In this document: positions 26,243 to 34,250 of the stretch, in pieces
Position numbering within the stretch: position 1 is the first letter of the stretch
How the letters are laid out: each line of letters begins with the position of its first letter
NCBI GenBank assembly: GCA_022791815.1
Contig: JAAVZU010000109.1
Coordinates: forward strand, 1 to 39,976
DNA length: 39,976 nucleotides
Source of the DNA: Lachnospiraceae bacterium
GTDB taxonomy: Bacteria; Bacillota; Clostridia; Lachnospirales; Lachnospiraceae
Reading direction: 5' to 3'
Position numbers and translations under genes: made by a program
The notes under the pieces: generated by a model
What the model was told of the DNA's origin: nothing
What the model saw: the letters and a program-made list of their open reading frames with translations, nothing else
Databases searched by the model: none

Positions 26243-26574
26243 ATGGAGGATATATATCTTAGTTTATTACATAATTTAGAAGAAATTGAGTTTTGCATAA
26301 ACACAGTTTATCATAAATTTAAAGAAAAATATCATTTGATACAAAATAAGAAAACTTTATTAAAAGTTCCTTATCAAGATATTTATTATTGTTTAAGTGC
26401 GAAACACTATGTGGATATTATATCTAAAGAGCAGACACTTCATTAACGGATAGCATTAAAGGAAATTCTTTTGTGCTTCCCCTTATTTTTACAATGTCAA
26501 ATAGAGATGTTCTGCCTGTTAGCAAAACTTATATTAAAGAAATTTGTTCGGCATTTAAAAATTCAAACTTATAA
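26243..26574 (+). pseudogene. Remnant of a LytTR-domain response regulator
   Basis: Frame one starts at ATG 26243 and reads LLKVPYQDIYYCLSAKHYVDII, the opening strands of a LytTR DNA-binding domain, then stops at 26446. In another frame, 26461-26574 reads GNSFVLPLIF and then NRDVLPVSKTYIKEICSAF, the typical LytTR C-terminus. The central part with the usual HRSxxVN segment and the whole receiver domain are missing. The gene has lost its 5' half and an internal piece and has shifted frame. LytTR regulators commonly control cell-density or surface functions. A LytTR-like direct repeat lies at 31917. Confidence 0.7.
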
Positions 26575-26681
26575 TGAAAAATTAGAGTAATAGTCCAGTT
26601 CAAAGATTAAACAGTTATGGAATTGGGTAAAATTTGTGATTATATTTGCCTAATTATGGCTTTTCTTTTAAGATAAAATCA

Positions 26682-26710
26682 TTGACATTTAATACAAACA
26701 TGTTTATACT
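26682..26710 (+). promoter_or_regulatory. Sigma-A promoter of sbcD-sbcC
   Basis: TTGACA (26682-26687) and TATACT (26705-26710) with a 17-base spacer. AAACATGTTT, a 10 bp palindrome, lies in the end of the spacer. Transcription would start inside the SOS-type box that follows. Confidence 0.8.
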
Positions 26711-26716
26711 ATAAAA

Positions 26717-26730
26717 AGAACAGATGTTCT
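26717..26730. promoter_or_regulatory. LexA (SOS) box at the sbcDC start site
   Basis: AGAACAGATGTTCT contains GAAC-AGAT-GTTC, fitting the Gram-positive LexA consensus GAAC-RNRY-GTTC at every position. It covers the predicted transcription start of sbcD. SbcCD is a known SOS-regulated target in Bacillus-type bacteria, so the placement fits biology. Confidence 0.75.
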
Positions 26731-26751
26731 TGGAAGGAATGGGATAGAGGG

Positions 26752-27912
26752 ATGAAAATATTTCATATATCAGATTTACATATAGGAAAACAGTTACATT
26801 TATTTGATATTGCTGTTGTTCAAAGAACAATTTTGGAACAGATTGTAGAAAAAGCGAAAGAATATAGACCAGATGTAATAGTGATTGCTGGGGATATTTA
26901 TGATAAGTCTGCACCTTCGGGCGAGGCATTTCATTTATTTGATGCATTTTTAAATGCATTGGGAGACATTGAACCAATGATTCCTGTACTTATTATCGCA
27001 GGAAATCATGATAATCATTTGCGGCTTAATTATGCAAGTTCATTTTTGGAAAAGCATCACATTTATATATCTGCCTCCCTGCCTAAGAGTGAGGATGATC
27101 ATTTAAAGAAGATCGTATTAAAGGACATGTATGGTGAGGTGAATTTTTATCTGCTTCCTTTTACTAGAATTGCAGATGGAAAGAATCTTTATGGCAGCAA
27201 AAAGGAAATCCAAACTTATGAGGATGCTGTGAATGCAATGTTGGAACGGGAAGATATAGACTATACACAAAGGAATGTGTTGGTTGCACATCAGTTTTTC
27301 GTAAAGGGGAAAAGCCAGCCCAATAGAAGAGAATCTGAGCTTAAGTATATTTCTATAGGAGGAATTGATAGTGTAGATGTTGCTTGTGTGGAGAATTTTG
27401 ATTATGTGGCATTGGGTCATATTCATTCTTCTCAATCGATTGGACAACCATATATTCGTTATAGTGGTACACCTCTCAAATATTCCGTAAGTGAAGCTGG
27501 CGATGTGAAAAGTATTACAGCAGTTACTTTGAGAGATAAGGGAAAAGAGATAGAATTAGAATTTTTACCTTTAGAAATGAAACCAGATGTCAGGAAAATA
27601 AAAGGAATGTTGGAAGATGTCATTGCTTTGGCAAGGGAGGATAACAGGGACGATTTTGTCAGTATAACATTAACAGATGAAAAAGTTCCATATAAGGCAA
27701 AAGAACGGTTGCAGGAATTTTATAGCAATATTCTGGAAGTTTCTGTGGAAAATTCAAGGACAGAAGCTATGTTCCAGCAGGATGTGGCGGATAAAATCGG
27801 TGAAGATCCCATTGAATTATTTGGAGATTTTTACCAAGAAATGAATAATACTCCAATGAGTGAACGGGAACAACAGGTACTTACAAATATTGTGAATAAA
27901 TTACTGCAATAA
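26752..27912 (+). CDS. sbcD: SbcD, nuclease subunit of the SbcCD complex
   Basis: A 386-residue Mre11-type metallophosphatase, the nuclease part of SbcCD, which opens and trims hairpins and protein-blocked DNA ends. Motifs in order: HISDLHIGK (residues 5-13), IAGDIYDKSAP (about 46-56), IAGNHDNHLRL (about 82), VAHQFF (about 180) and GHIHSSQSIG (about 222). These are the two-metal ligands. The C-terminal ~120 residues form the capping and SbcC-contact region. It is cotranscribed with sbcC, which starts 60 bases downstream, from a LexA-type promoter. The length is normal for the family. Confidence 0.93.
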   Translation: MKIFHISDLHIGKQLHLFDIAVVQRTILEQIVEKAKEYRPDVIVIAGDIYDKSAPSGEAFHLFDAFLNALGDIEPMIPVLIIAGNHDNHLRLNYASSFLEKHHIYISASLPKSEDDHLKKIVLKDMYGEVNFYLLPFTRIADGKNLYGSKKEIQTYEDAVNAMLEREDIDYTQRNVLVAHQFFVKGKSQPNRRESELKYISIGGIDSVDVACVENFDYVALGHIHSSQSIGQPYIRYSGTPLKYSVSEAGDVKSITAVTLRDKGKEIELEFLPLEMKPDVRKIKGMLEDVIALAREDNRDDFVSITLTDEKVPYKAKERLQEFYSNILEVSVENSRTEAMFQQDVADKIGEDPIELFGDFYQEMNNTPMSEREQQVLTNIVNKLLQ

Positions 27913-27924
27913 TTGCAATGGTTC

Positions 27925-27936
27925 AGCCTATAGGCT
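27925..27936. repeat. Small palindrome between sbcD and sbcC
   Basis: AGCCTATAGGCT is a perfect 12-base palindrome starting 13 bases after the sbcD stop and about 35 bases before sbcC. It shares the GCCT/AGGC arms with the intergenic hairpins at 1759, 3164 and 11653 but has little or no loop, so it is at best a distant relative. Confidence 0.3.
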
Positions 27937-27971
27937 AAACTGAGACAACAAACTTAGAGAGGGAATAAGAG

Positions 27972-30900
27972 ATGAAGCCGATATATTTAAAAATGAAAGC
28001 ATTTGGTTCTTATAAGGATGAGCATATTGATTTTTCCAATGTGCAGCAGGGAGTTTTCCTGATTACTGGAGATACAGGGGCAGGAAAAACAACTATATTT
28101 GATGCAATTACTTATGCATTATATGGGGAATCCAGTGGTGGAAAAAGGGATAGTAAAATGATGGTAAGCCAGTTTGCAGATTATGGGGAATATACAGAGG
28201 TAGAATTTGCCTTTTTTTATGGTAAAGATAGATATAATGTAAGAAGATCTCCAGAACAGCCTAAATTTAGAGAGAAAAAAGGAGAAGATGGTACTATTAT
28301 TTATGAACAGCTTAAGACCACTAAAAAACCAGAAGTGGAATTAACTTTACCTAATGGAGAGATTTATATTGGAAAACTAAATGAGACCAATAAGAAAATT
28401 CAAGAAATTATAGGTATTGATGCTGCACAATTTACACAAATAGCTATGCTTGCACAAGGAGATTTCTTGAAACTTTTACATGCAAAATCAGATGAAAGAA
28501 AGGACATTTTTTCTAAAATTTTTGATACCCATTTTTACTATGCAATAGAGAAGGAAATAGAGAATTGTTTTAAAGAATGTGAAAGTCAGTTAAAAGAGAA
28601 TGAAAAGGAAATAGAAACCTGTCTTAGGAATATTGTGTGCTGCAAAAACAGTAGTATAAAAGAAGAATGGGAAGATAAAGGCACATTCAGTATAGACAGA
28701 AAAGAGGAGATTCTTCAATTTATGGAGGAAATTCAAAAAGAGTATGAACAGCTTGCTTGTCAAAATAAAAAGAAGAAAGAGGAATGTGATAAAAAAAGAG
28801 ACGAATTGCAAAAATCTATCCATGATGCGGAGGTTATCAACAAAGATTTTGATGATTTAAAAGCAGCAAAAGAAAAGCAGGCAGAATTGGAAAGCAAAAA
28901 AGAACAGATAGAAGAAAACAAAAAAAAGATAAACAAAGGCGAAAAGGCTTTAAAAGTTGCGGGAAGTTATTTTGTATATCATGATAAAAAAAAGATTTTT
29001 AAACAAAAACATAAGACAATAGAACAACTGCAAAATAATCTTGAGAAGAAGAGAGAATCTTTAGAGCCTTTGGAACAGAAGAAAATAGAGACTGACCAAA
29101 AGTATGAAGAAGAGTTCCCAAAGAAGATAGAAGAGGCTTCCAGATTAGAAGGAAAACTGGGTTTATATGGGGAAATTGAGGAATTTCAGAAAACATACGA
29201 AAAAGAACATAAAGAATTTATAACAAAAGAGAAAATGCAGAAGAAAAAGGAAAAAGAACAAATAGAGGAAGAAAAAAAGGCAGGCATTTTAGAAAAGGAA
29301 ATTGAACAGCTTTTAGAACTTGCTGGAAAAAAAGACACTATAAATGGACAAGTTGAAAAAATATCTAGAGAAAAGGAAGACTTTGAGGATTTTTTAAGGC
29401 TTTTAAAAACTGAAGAAGATTTTCAGGAACAACAGGAAAAACAGCTAAAAAAATATGAAGAAGTAAAAAATACACGGAAAGATTCAGAAGAGAATTACAA
29501 TAGGTTATATCATAACTTTATTAGCAGTCAGGCTTATATATTAAGAGCTAGTCTTGTAGAGGGAGAACCTTGTCCAGTATGTGGTAGTACACATCATTTT
29601 CCAATGCCTCAGGAGAATGTGGAAGTGGTAGGACAAGAAGAAGTAAATTACGCAAAAGGAGTTTTAGAAAAAGCGGCAAAAAGGGAACAAACAGAGAAAG
29701 GTAAGTTACAGGAAATTATAGTCCGCAGGGAGGAAAACTATAGATTATTGAAGGAGAGAGGAAATAAACTACATGTTCCAATTAATGAATTATGCAATAT
29801 ATCTATAGATAAATATTATAATAATAATGAATTTTGTGAAAATCTTGCAAAACTTTATCAAATAGCTGTAGAAAAAATGGAAAAGCAAATTAAAAAACTG
29901 GAAGAGCAATTAGAAGATTATCAAAAGAAAAAACAGCAAGCTGAACAGGCAGCAGAATGTTTAGAGGAAAAACAGCAGGAAAAAAGAAAGAATAAAGAAG
30001 AATTGGAGGAAGTTGGGAAACTTTTGTTCCAGTTAGGAAAAGAAATCGCAGGTTTGAAAAGCTCTCTTACAAATAAAGAGGAAATACTTTCTCACAAGAG
30101 AACCCAATTACCATTTCCTACTAAGAAAGAGACTGTGGAGTATTTAGAGAAACTGAAGAAACAGCAGAATGAACTTGCTAGTAACAAAAAATTAGCAGAA
30201 GATAATTACCAGATTGCAGCTGACGAAGTAAAGAAATTAGCAGCAACTTTAGAGACAGAGCTGAAAGCACAAGATGTATTAAAGGAAGAAGAGAAACAAA
30301 CAAAAGAGGATTTTGAAAAACAGTTACAAAAACAGGGATTTACTTCTGAGGAGAAATTCTTAGAAGCAAAGATAACAGATGATAAATTGGAGACATTAAA
30401 GACAATAGTGGCACAATATGAAAAAAATATACAAGAAAACCAAACCAATGTTGTACTTTTAACAGAAAGAACGAAAGACAAGAAACCAATGGATATAAAA
30501 CAGTATCAGAAGGAAATAGCAGAAGTACAAAAGGAAATTCAAATTTTTGAGAAGGAAGATAAAGAAATTTATTCACAAAAACAAGCTAATGAGAAATCAA
30601 AAAATATTGTTCAAAAGAAATATCAGGAAATGGAAGATAATTCTTTCCAATATACAGTTTTAAAGTCTCTGCATGATACGGCAAATGGAAAACTTTCCAA
30701 GAAAAAAATGGATTTTCAGACATACATTCAAAGACATTACTTTAAGCAAGTAATCTATGCAGCCAATGAACGATTAAAAACCATGTCCAATAACCAGTTT
30801 ATCTTGCAATGCAGAAAATTGGAAAATTTAGGGACACAAGGTAATGTGGGACTGGACATAGATGTGTATAGTCTGGTGAATGACCAATCCAGAGATGTAA

Positions 30901-31193
30901 AAACACTATCTGGAGGAGAATCTTTTATGGCAGCTTTGTCTATGGCATTGGGACTATCAGATATTATACAAAGTAAGGCTGGTAAGATTAAAATTGAGAC
31001 AATGTTTATTGATGAAGGGTTTGGATCTTTAAGTGATGATACCAGAAATCAGGCACTTAGCCTGCTGCATAAATTGACAGAAGGTAACCGGCTAATAGGT
31101 ATTATCTCCCATGTATCAGAATTAAAGTCGCAAGTAGATACAAGACTGGCTGTAACAAAAACAAATCATGGAAGTAAGGCAAGGTGGATTTAG
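27972..31193 (+). CDS. sbcC: SbcC, ATPase subunit of the SbcCD complex
   Basis: A 1073-residue SMC/Rad50-type ATPase that drives SbcD on DNA ends. The N-terminal Walker A is ITGDTGAGKTTIFDAITYAL (residues 31-50), with the Q-loop region AMLAQGDFLKLL near 157. Long antiparallel coiled coils run from about 185 to 850. They are interrupted by the zinc hook GEPCPVCGSTHH near 530, which joins two molecules through Zn. The signature LSGGESFMAALSMALGL (near 979) and Walker B ETMFIDEGFGSL follow at the C-terminus. It lies behind sbcD and ends before a clear terminator. Length and order are normal. Confidence 0.94.
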   Translation: MKPIYLKMKAFGSYKDEHIDFSNVQQGVFLITGDTGAGKTTIFDAITYALYGESSGGKRDSKMMVSQFADYGEYTEVEFAFFYGKDRYNVRRSPEQPKFREKKGEDGTIIYEQLKTTKKPEVELTLPNGEIYIGKLNETNKKIQEIIGIDAAQFTQIAMLAQGDFLKLLHAKSDERKDIFSKIFDTHFYYAIEKEIENCFKECESQLKENEKEIETCLRNIVCCKNSSIKEEWEDKGTFSIDRKEEILQFMEEIQKEYEQLACQNKKKKEECDKKRDELQKSIHDAEVINKDFDDLKAAKEKQAELESKKEQIEENKKKINKGEKALKVAGSYFVYHDKKKIFKQKHKTIEQLQNNLEKKRESLEPLEQKKIETDQKYEEEFPKKIEEASRLEGKLGLYGEIEEFQKTYEKEHKEFITKEKMQKKKEKEQIEEEKKAGILEKEIEQLLELAGKKDTINGQVEKISREKEDFEDFLRLLKTEEDFQEQQEKQLKKYEEVKNTRKDSEENYNRLYHNFISSQAYILRASLVEGEPCPVCGSTHHFPMPQENVEVVGQEEVNYAKGVLEKAAKREQTEKGKLQEIIVRREENYRLLKERGNKLHVPINELCNISIDKYYNNNEFCENLAKLYQIAVEKMEKQIKKLEEQLEDYQKKKQQAEQAAECLEEKQQEKRKNKEELEEVGKLLFQLGKEIAGLKSSLTNKEEILSHKRTQLPFPTKKETVEYLEKLKKQQNELASNKKLAEDNYQIAADEVKKLAATLETELKAQDVLKEEEKQTKEDFEKQLQKQGFTSEEKFLEAKITDDKLETLKTIVAQYEKNIQENQTNVVLLTERTKDKKPMDIKQYQKEIAEVQKEIQIFEKEDKEIYSQKQANEKSKNIVQKKYQEMEDNSFQYTVLKSLHDTANGKLSKKKMDFQTYIQRHYFKQVIYAANERLKTMSNNQFILQCRKLENLGTQGNVGLDIDVYSLVNDQSRDVKTLSGGESFMAALSMALGLSDIIQSKAGKIKIETMFIDEGFGSLSDDTRNQALSLLHKLTEGNRLIGIISHVSELKSQVDTRLAVTKTNHGSKARWI

Positions 31194-31262
31194 TATGTCA
31201 GCTATACTAAAACATTTTAAGTAATACTGTCTTTAATAGTATGTAATCATTGGATTATAATA

Positions 31263-31325
31263 AGGACACAAGTGTCTATATGTGGAGAATAAAGGATTCT
31301 CGTGATGTGTCCTGTTCTTTTTTTA
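31263..31325 (+). terminator. Terminator after sbcC
   Basis: AGGACACA (31263-31270) pairs with TGTGTCCT (31306-31313) around an inner hairpin GAGAAT/ATTCTC (31285-31301). GTTCTTTTTTTA follows. The U tract and compound stem make a convincing Rho-independent terminator. Confidence 0.8.
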
Positions 31326-31367
31326 CTAAATCAGATATGCTGTTTATGGAAGGAGGCAGTTAATTAT

Positions 31368-31681
31368 ATGGACTCAGAAAAAATTGGGCGTTTTCTGAAA
31401 GAATTACGTAAAGGAAAGGGATTAACCCAAGAACGATTATCAGAGAAATTAGGTGTTACCAGCCGAAGTATATCGCGTTGGGAGAATGGTGTAAATATGC
31501 CTGATTTGGATTTGGTAATTGAATAGGATTAACGGATACTGGTGTATATAAAAATATTGCAGATTTTACTTTAGGGTTTGCATTAGCGACACCTATAGTT
31601 GGAGTTTTGTATACAAGCAGATATTTGTCAACGATTTGTGCATTTAAGCAGCGAGTAATATATAAAAATAAGAAAAAATAA
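31368..31681 (+). pseudogene. Remnant of an XRE regulator with a membrane-type C-terminus
   Basis: ATG 31368, behind AAGGAGG, encodes an intact helix-turn-helix (IGRFLKELRKGKGLTQERLSEKLGVTSRSISRWENG) and stops after MPDLDLVIE at 31526. About 20 bases on, another frame reads TDTGVYKNIADFTLGFALA, then PIVGVLYTSRYLSTI, and ends at 31681. That is a hydrophobic tail of the kind found in HTH regulators with C-terminal membrane segments. The middle has been deleted and the frame lost. The short N-terminal peptide could still be made and bind DNA. Confidence 0.65.
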
Positions 31682-31697
31682 TATAAAAAATTATAAT

Positions 31698-31728
31698 AAA
31701 CCGCTTTAAGTTATTAAAGCGGTTTTTA
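31698..31728 (+). terminator. Rho-independent terminator
   Basis: AAACCGCTTTAA and TTAAAGCGGTTT form a perfect 12 bp stem with loop GTTA and a T5 tail. The mirror A tract upstream would also allow minus-strand use. Confidence 0.85.
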
Positions 31729-31916
31729 TAATTTAAAATGGTTATATCAAATTATTTTAATAAAATAATTATAGTATTTAAAATATTAATTAATAGGTGT
31801 AAATAAAGTAAGTGTGCATGTTAACCATAGAAAAGATAAGGTATTATAAAAATGTGTTTTTGCACCTTTTTTTAGTAAAATGTAGATCATTAAAAGGTTA
31901 TAAATTCGTATTTAAG

Positions 31917-31953
31917 ATGTCGTTCATAACAAAAAAATGTCGTTTGTAACAAA
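31917..31953. promoter_or_regulatory. Tandem direct repeats, LytTR-type activator site
   Basis: ATGTCGTTCATAACAAA (31917) and ATGTCGTTTGTAACAAA (31937) are 17-base direct repeats differing at two positions, exactly 20 bases apart (two helical turns). Each contains CGTTN(A/G)T, close to the core of LytTR binding repeats, which are typically two copies with about 12 bases between. They end just upstream of the position of a -35 element. Confidence 0.55.
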
Positions 31954-31976
31954 TTATATTTATAAGGAAAATAATG

Positions 31977-31985
31977 TGTTATAAT
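31977..31985 (+). promoter_or_regulatory. Extended -10 promoter of the hydrolase/FabH-like operon
   Basis: TGTTATAAT is a perfect extended -10 (TG-N-TATAAT). The matching -35 position (about 31957-31962) has no recognisable hexamer. This fits activation by a protein bound at the adjacent direct repeats. Confidence 0.6.
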
Positions 31986-32110
31986 AGACTATAGTTATAT
32001 TGTACATAAACAATTACATTAATTTATACCTTAAATTATAGTGTATCATTTATTTTTAATACATAATTTTTGGGGGACAATTTGTTTGAAAGATTAAGGA
32101 GGTAAACCAA

Positions 32111-32905
32111 ATGGGAGTAAATGCAAATAGTGAGGCATTAAAGTATATACAATTGGGAAATAAAAACTCTAGTATTTCGCTTGTGTTCTTACATGGTTCA
32201 ACCATGACAAAAGAGGGTATGTTACCTTTAGCAGAAATGTTTCCACAATTTAATTGTATAAGTTTTGACTTAACTGCACATGGGGAGTCCAAGGGACAAT
32301 TGCCAGAAGAAATAAGTGATTTATCTAAGGCTGTAGAAACTAGTATTTCTGTATTACAAGATAATAAGGTTATTGGGGAAAAAATAATTTTGTTGGGATA
32401 CTCTATGGGTGGTGCAATTGTATTTGATATTGCAAAGAGAAAACAGATTGATTTAATGGGAATGGTTATTTTAAGCAGTGGGGCAGATTTAAAGAATTTT
32501 ACTCCTTTAGTGGATGAAATTAAAAATATGCCGCCAGAGCAGTTTAAAACATCAGATATTGTTCAATATTTATTTGGTAAAGATACATCGGAAGAAGAAC
32601 GGAAGAAAATCAGTGACATGTTTTTGCAGACAAAGGCTAAGGATTTAACTGGATACAACGATTTAATGATATCTAATGCTTATAATCAATTGGAAAAATG
32701 CAGTAAGATTACTACTCCTACGTTATTAATTCATGGTAGTGATGACACAATAGTATTGCCAGATGCAGGAATTAAAACTTGGAAACAGATAAAAGATAGT
32801 GAATTGCTGATTTTACCTTATAAAGGACATGCAGCAATTTATGAGGATACAGGGGTAATTAAAGATAAAATAAACGAATTTGTACATTGTATGGATAATC
32901 AATAG
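32111..32905 (+). CDS. Alpha/beta hydrolase
   Basis: A 264-residue alpha/beta-hydrolase fold enzyme. The oxyanion strand reads VFLHGSTMTKEGM. The nucleophile elbow is GYSMGG with Ser98. HGSDDTIVLPDAG carries the acid residue near 213-214, and KGHAAIY the catalytic His near 240. No signal peptide was seen, so it is cytoplasmic. The start follows AAGGAGGT by eight bases. It is the first gene after the direct-repeat promoter and precedes a FabH-like enzyme and a receptor. That context suggests hydrolysis of a small ester or thioester, for example releasing or degrading an acyl product. The substrate cannot be told from sequence. Confidence 0.85.
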   Translation: MGVNANSEALKYIQLGNKNSSISLVFLHGSTMTKEGMLPLAEMFPQFNCISFDLTAHGESKGQLPEEISDLSKAVETSISVLQDNKVIGEKIILLGYSMGGAIVFDIAKRKQIDLMGMVILSSGADLKNFTPLVDEIKNMPPEQFKTSDIVQYLFGKDTSEEERKKISDMFLQTKAKDLTGYNDLMISNAYNQLEKCSKITTPTLLIHGSDDTIVLPDAGIKTWKQIKDSELLILPYKGHAAIYEDTGVIKDKINEFVHCMDNQ

Positions 32906-33025
32906 TGAAGTTACAATCAGCTTTTATTTAAGTTGTTGCCATTAAAACTGGTATGGTTGTTTATTATATAGTGATATTTTCTCCATTTCTCCTATTTGGA
33001 TGAAGGAAAAGGAGTTTAGGGGTTA

Positions 33026-33067
33026 ATGCAGAGTTTTTATCAAGTTTTAAGTAAAATATGGAGGTGA
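33026..33067 (+). CDS. Very short reading frame ending in the next ribosome binding site
   Basis: ATG 33026, behind AAGGAG at 33009-33014, encodes 13 residues (MQSFYQVLSKIWR). Its stop TGA lies within GGAGGTGA, the ribosome binding site of the next small frame. It might couple translation to that frame or be chance. Support is weak. Confidence 0.2.
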   Translation: MQSFYQVLSKIWR

Positions 33068-33072
33068 TAGAG

Positions 33073-33144
33073 ATGAACAGGTATAAATTTCAAAAGAAAA
33101 AAGTAGGAATAAATGTTATTACTAAATATACAAATGATATTTAA
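33073..33144 (+). CDS. Small basic 23-residue peptide
   Basis: ATG 33073 follows GGAGGTGAT, a near-perfect ribosome binding site, by four bases. It encodes MNRYKFQKKKVGINVITKYT plus three residues, basic and amphipathic-looking, before TAA at 33142. It lies 40 bases before the FabH-like gene. No homologue is recognised. It could be a leader peptide, a signal or modified-peptide precursor, or the stump of a lost gene. The ribosome binding site is the main evidence. Confidence 0.4.
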   Translation: MNRYKFQKKKVGINVITKYTNDI

Positions 33145-33184
33145 TAATAAATATATAAAGAACATAAGTTAAGGGGGAATTATT

Positions 33185-34186
33185 ATGAACAATAATGCAA
33201 TGATAAAGGGGATTGCGTATTATCATCCTGAACGCAAAGTGGGAAATGAGTATTTTATTGAACATTTCAAAAAGCAGGGAAAGGATATCAATGGACTGCT
33301 AAAAGCAACTGGAAGGAAAGAAAGATATATTTCAGATGATGAACAAGAGAATATGCTTACTATGGGATATATGGCTGCAAAGGAAGTGTTAGCTAAAACC
33401 CATGTAAAAGCATCCCAATTGGGAATGATTGTTTTTTCCTCAGGTACGCCAGAGTATATTGCACCATCTAATGCGATTAAGTTACATTCTATGCTGAATG
33501 CAGCACAAAAATGTGCAGTATATGACTTAAATGCCAACTGTGCAGGAATGACAGTTGCTCTTGATCAGGTTTCCAGAGTTATGAGAAATAATCAAAACCT
33601 AAAGTATGCTTTAATAGTTGGTTCAGATCAATTGAACCGTTATTCCAGATACCGTGAAGCTATTACATATTCTAACTTTGGTGATTCTGCTTGTGCAATG
33701 GTAATTGAAAATGTATATAATTCAAATCGAGGATTTGTGGATTCCGATTTTTATACAAATTCCAGTCATCATGATAAGATATTGCTACCGGCAAAAGGAA
33801 TGTCCAACGTTATTAAAGATAGGAGTTTGTCAACACAGGATAAATTAGTAAGATGGGATTCCTTTGATTTAAGTGGAGCATTCTATAGTGCAAAAATTTC
33901 CATAGAGGAAATTTTATTCCGAAACAATTTAGAAAAGAGCCACATAAAAAAATACTTTTTATCACAATTTGCACTAAATAATATCAAAATGGTTGCAGAG
34001 GATTTGGGTGAGAGTATGGATAAATTTACTTTTATTGGAGATGAGTTTGGATATACAGGAACTACGAGTCCTATGTTGGCATACGCAAGATCAGTTGAAA
34101 ATAATGAACTTGAAATTGGAGACTATGTTATTTTTTGGACGGTTGGTGCAGGCACGACCTGTGTATGCTGTCTCTATCAGTATTAA
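33185..34186 (+). CDS. FabH-like thiolase-fold enzyme with an altered active site
   Basis: A 333-residue protein with the ketoacyl-ACP synthase III fold: KATGRKERYISDD, SQLGMIVFSSGTPEY, DLNANCAGMTVAL with the nucleophile Cys119, and NFGDSACAMVIE. True FabH has a His in a PHQAN-type motif and an Asn in GNTS. Here the equivalent segments read FLSQFALNN (Ser260 in the His position) and FGYTGTTSP (no Asn). The Cys can still carry an acyl group, but the decarboxylating His/Asn pair appears absent. An acyl-transfer or non-decarboxylative role is therefore more likely than fatty-acid initiation. No other fatty-acid genes are nearby. Start: GGGGG about eight bases before the ATG. Product unknown; it may be a small acyl signal. 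Confidence 0.82.
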   Translation: MNNNAMIKGIAYYHPERKVGNEYFIEHFKKQGKDINGLLKATGRKERYISDDEQENMLTMGYMAAKEVLAKTHVKASQLGMIVFSSGTPEYIAPSNAIKLHSMLNAAQKCAVYDLNANCAGMTVALDQVSRVMRNNQNLKYALIVGSDQLNRYSRYREAITYSNFGDSACAMVIENVYNSNRGFVDSDFYTNSSHHDKILLPAKGMSNVIKDRSLSTQDKLVRWDSFDLSGAFYSAKISIEEILFRNNLEKSHIKKYFLSQFALNNIKMVAEDLGESMDKFTFIGDEFGYTGTTSPMLAYARSVENNELEIGDYVIFWTVGAGTTCVCCLYQY

Positions 34187-34250
34187 CAACAAATAAAAAT
34201 TTCAAGGTAGTAAACTTGGAAAAAACTGTATAATAATGGGGGGTTATGCT

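Larger units (their letters stand above)
31729..32110 (+). other. Intergenic region with the hydrolase operon promoter
   Basis: No gene of its own was found. It contains a tandem direct repeat (31917-31953), an extended -10 promoter (31977-31985) and about 120 bases of untranslated leader before the hydrolase. The leader is AT-rich and shows no strong hairpin. Confidence 0.55.

Noticed and set aside
26654-26977. Minus-strand 107-codon frame over the sbcD start
   Set aside because: It covers the sbcD promoter, LexA box and first codons, and its product has no recognisable features.
31917-31953. Start of a CRISPR array
   Set aside because: Only two repeat units with a 3-base gap are present, with no spacers or cas genes; placement before a -10 box suits a regulator site.
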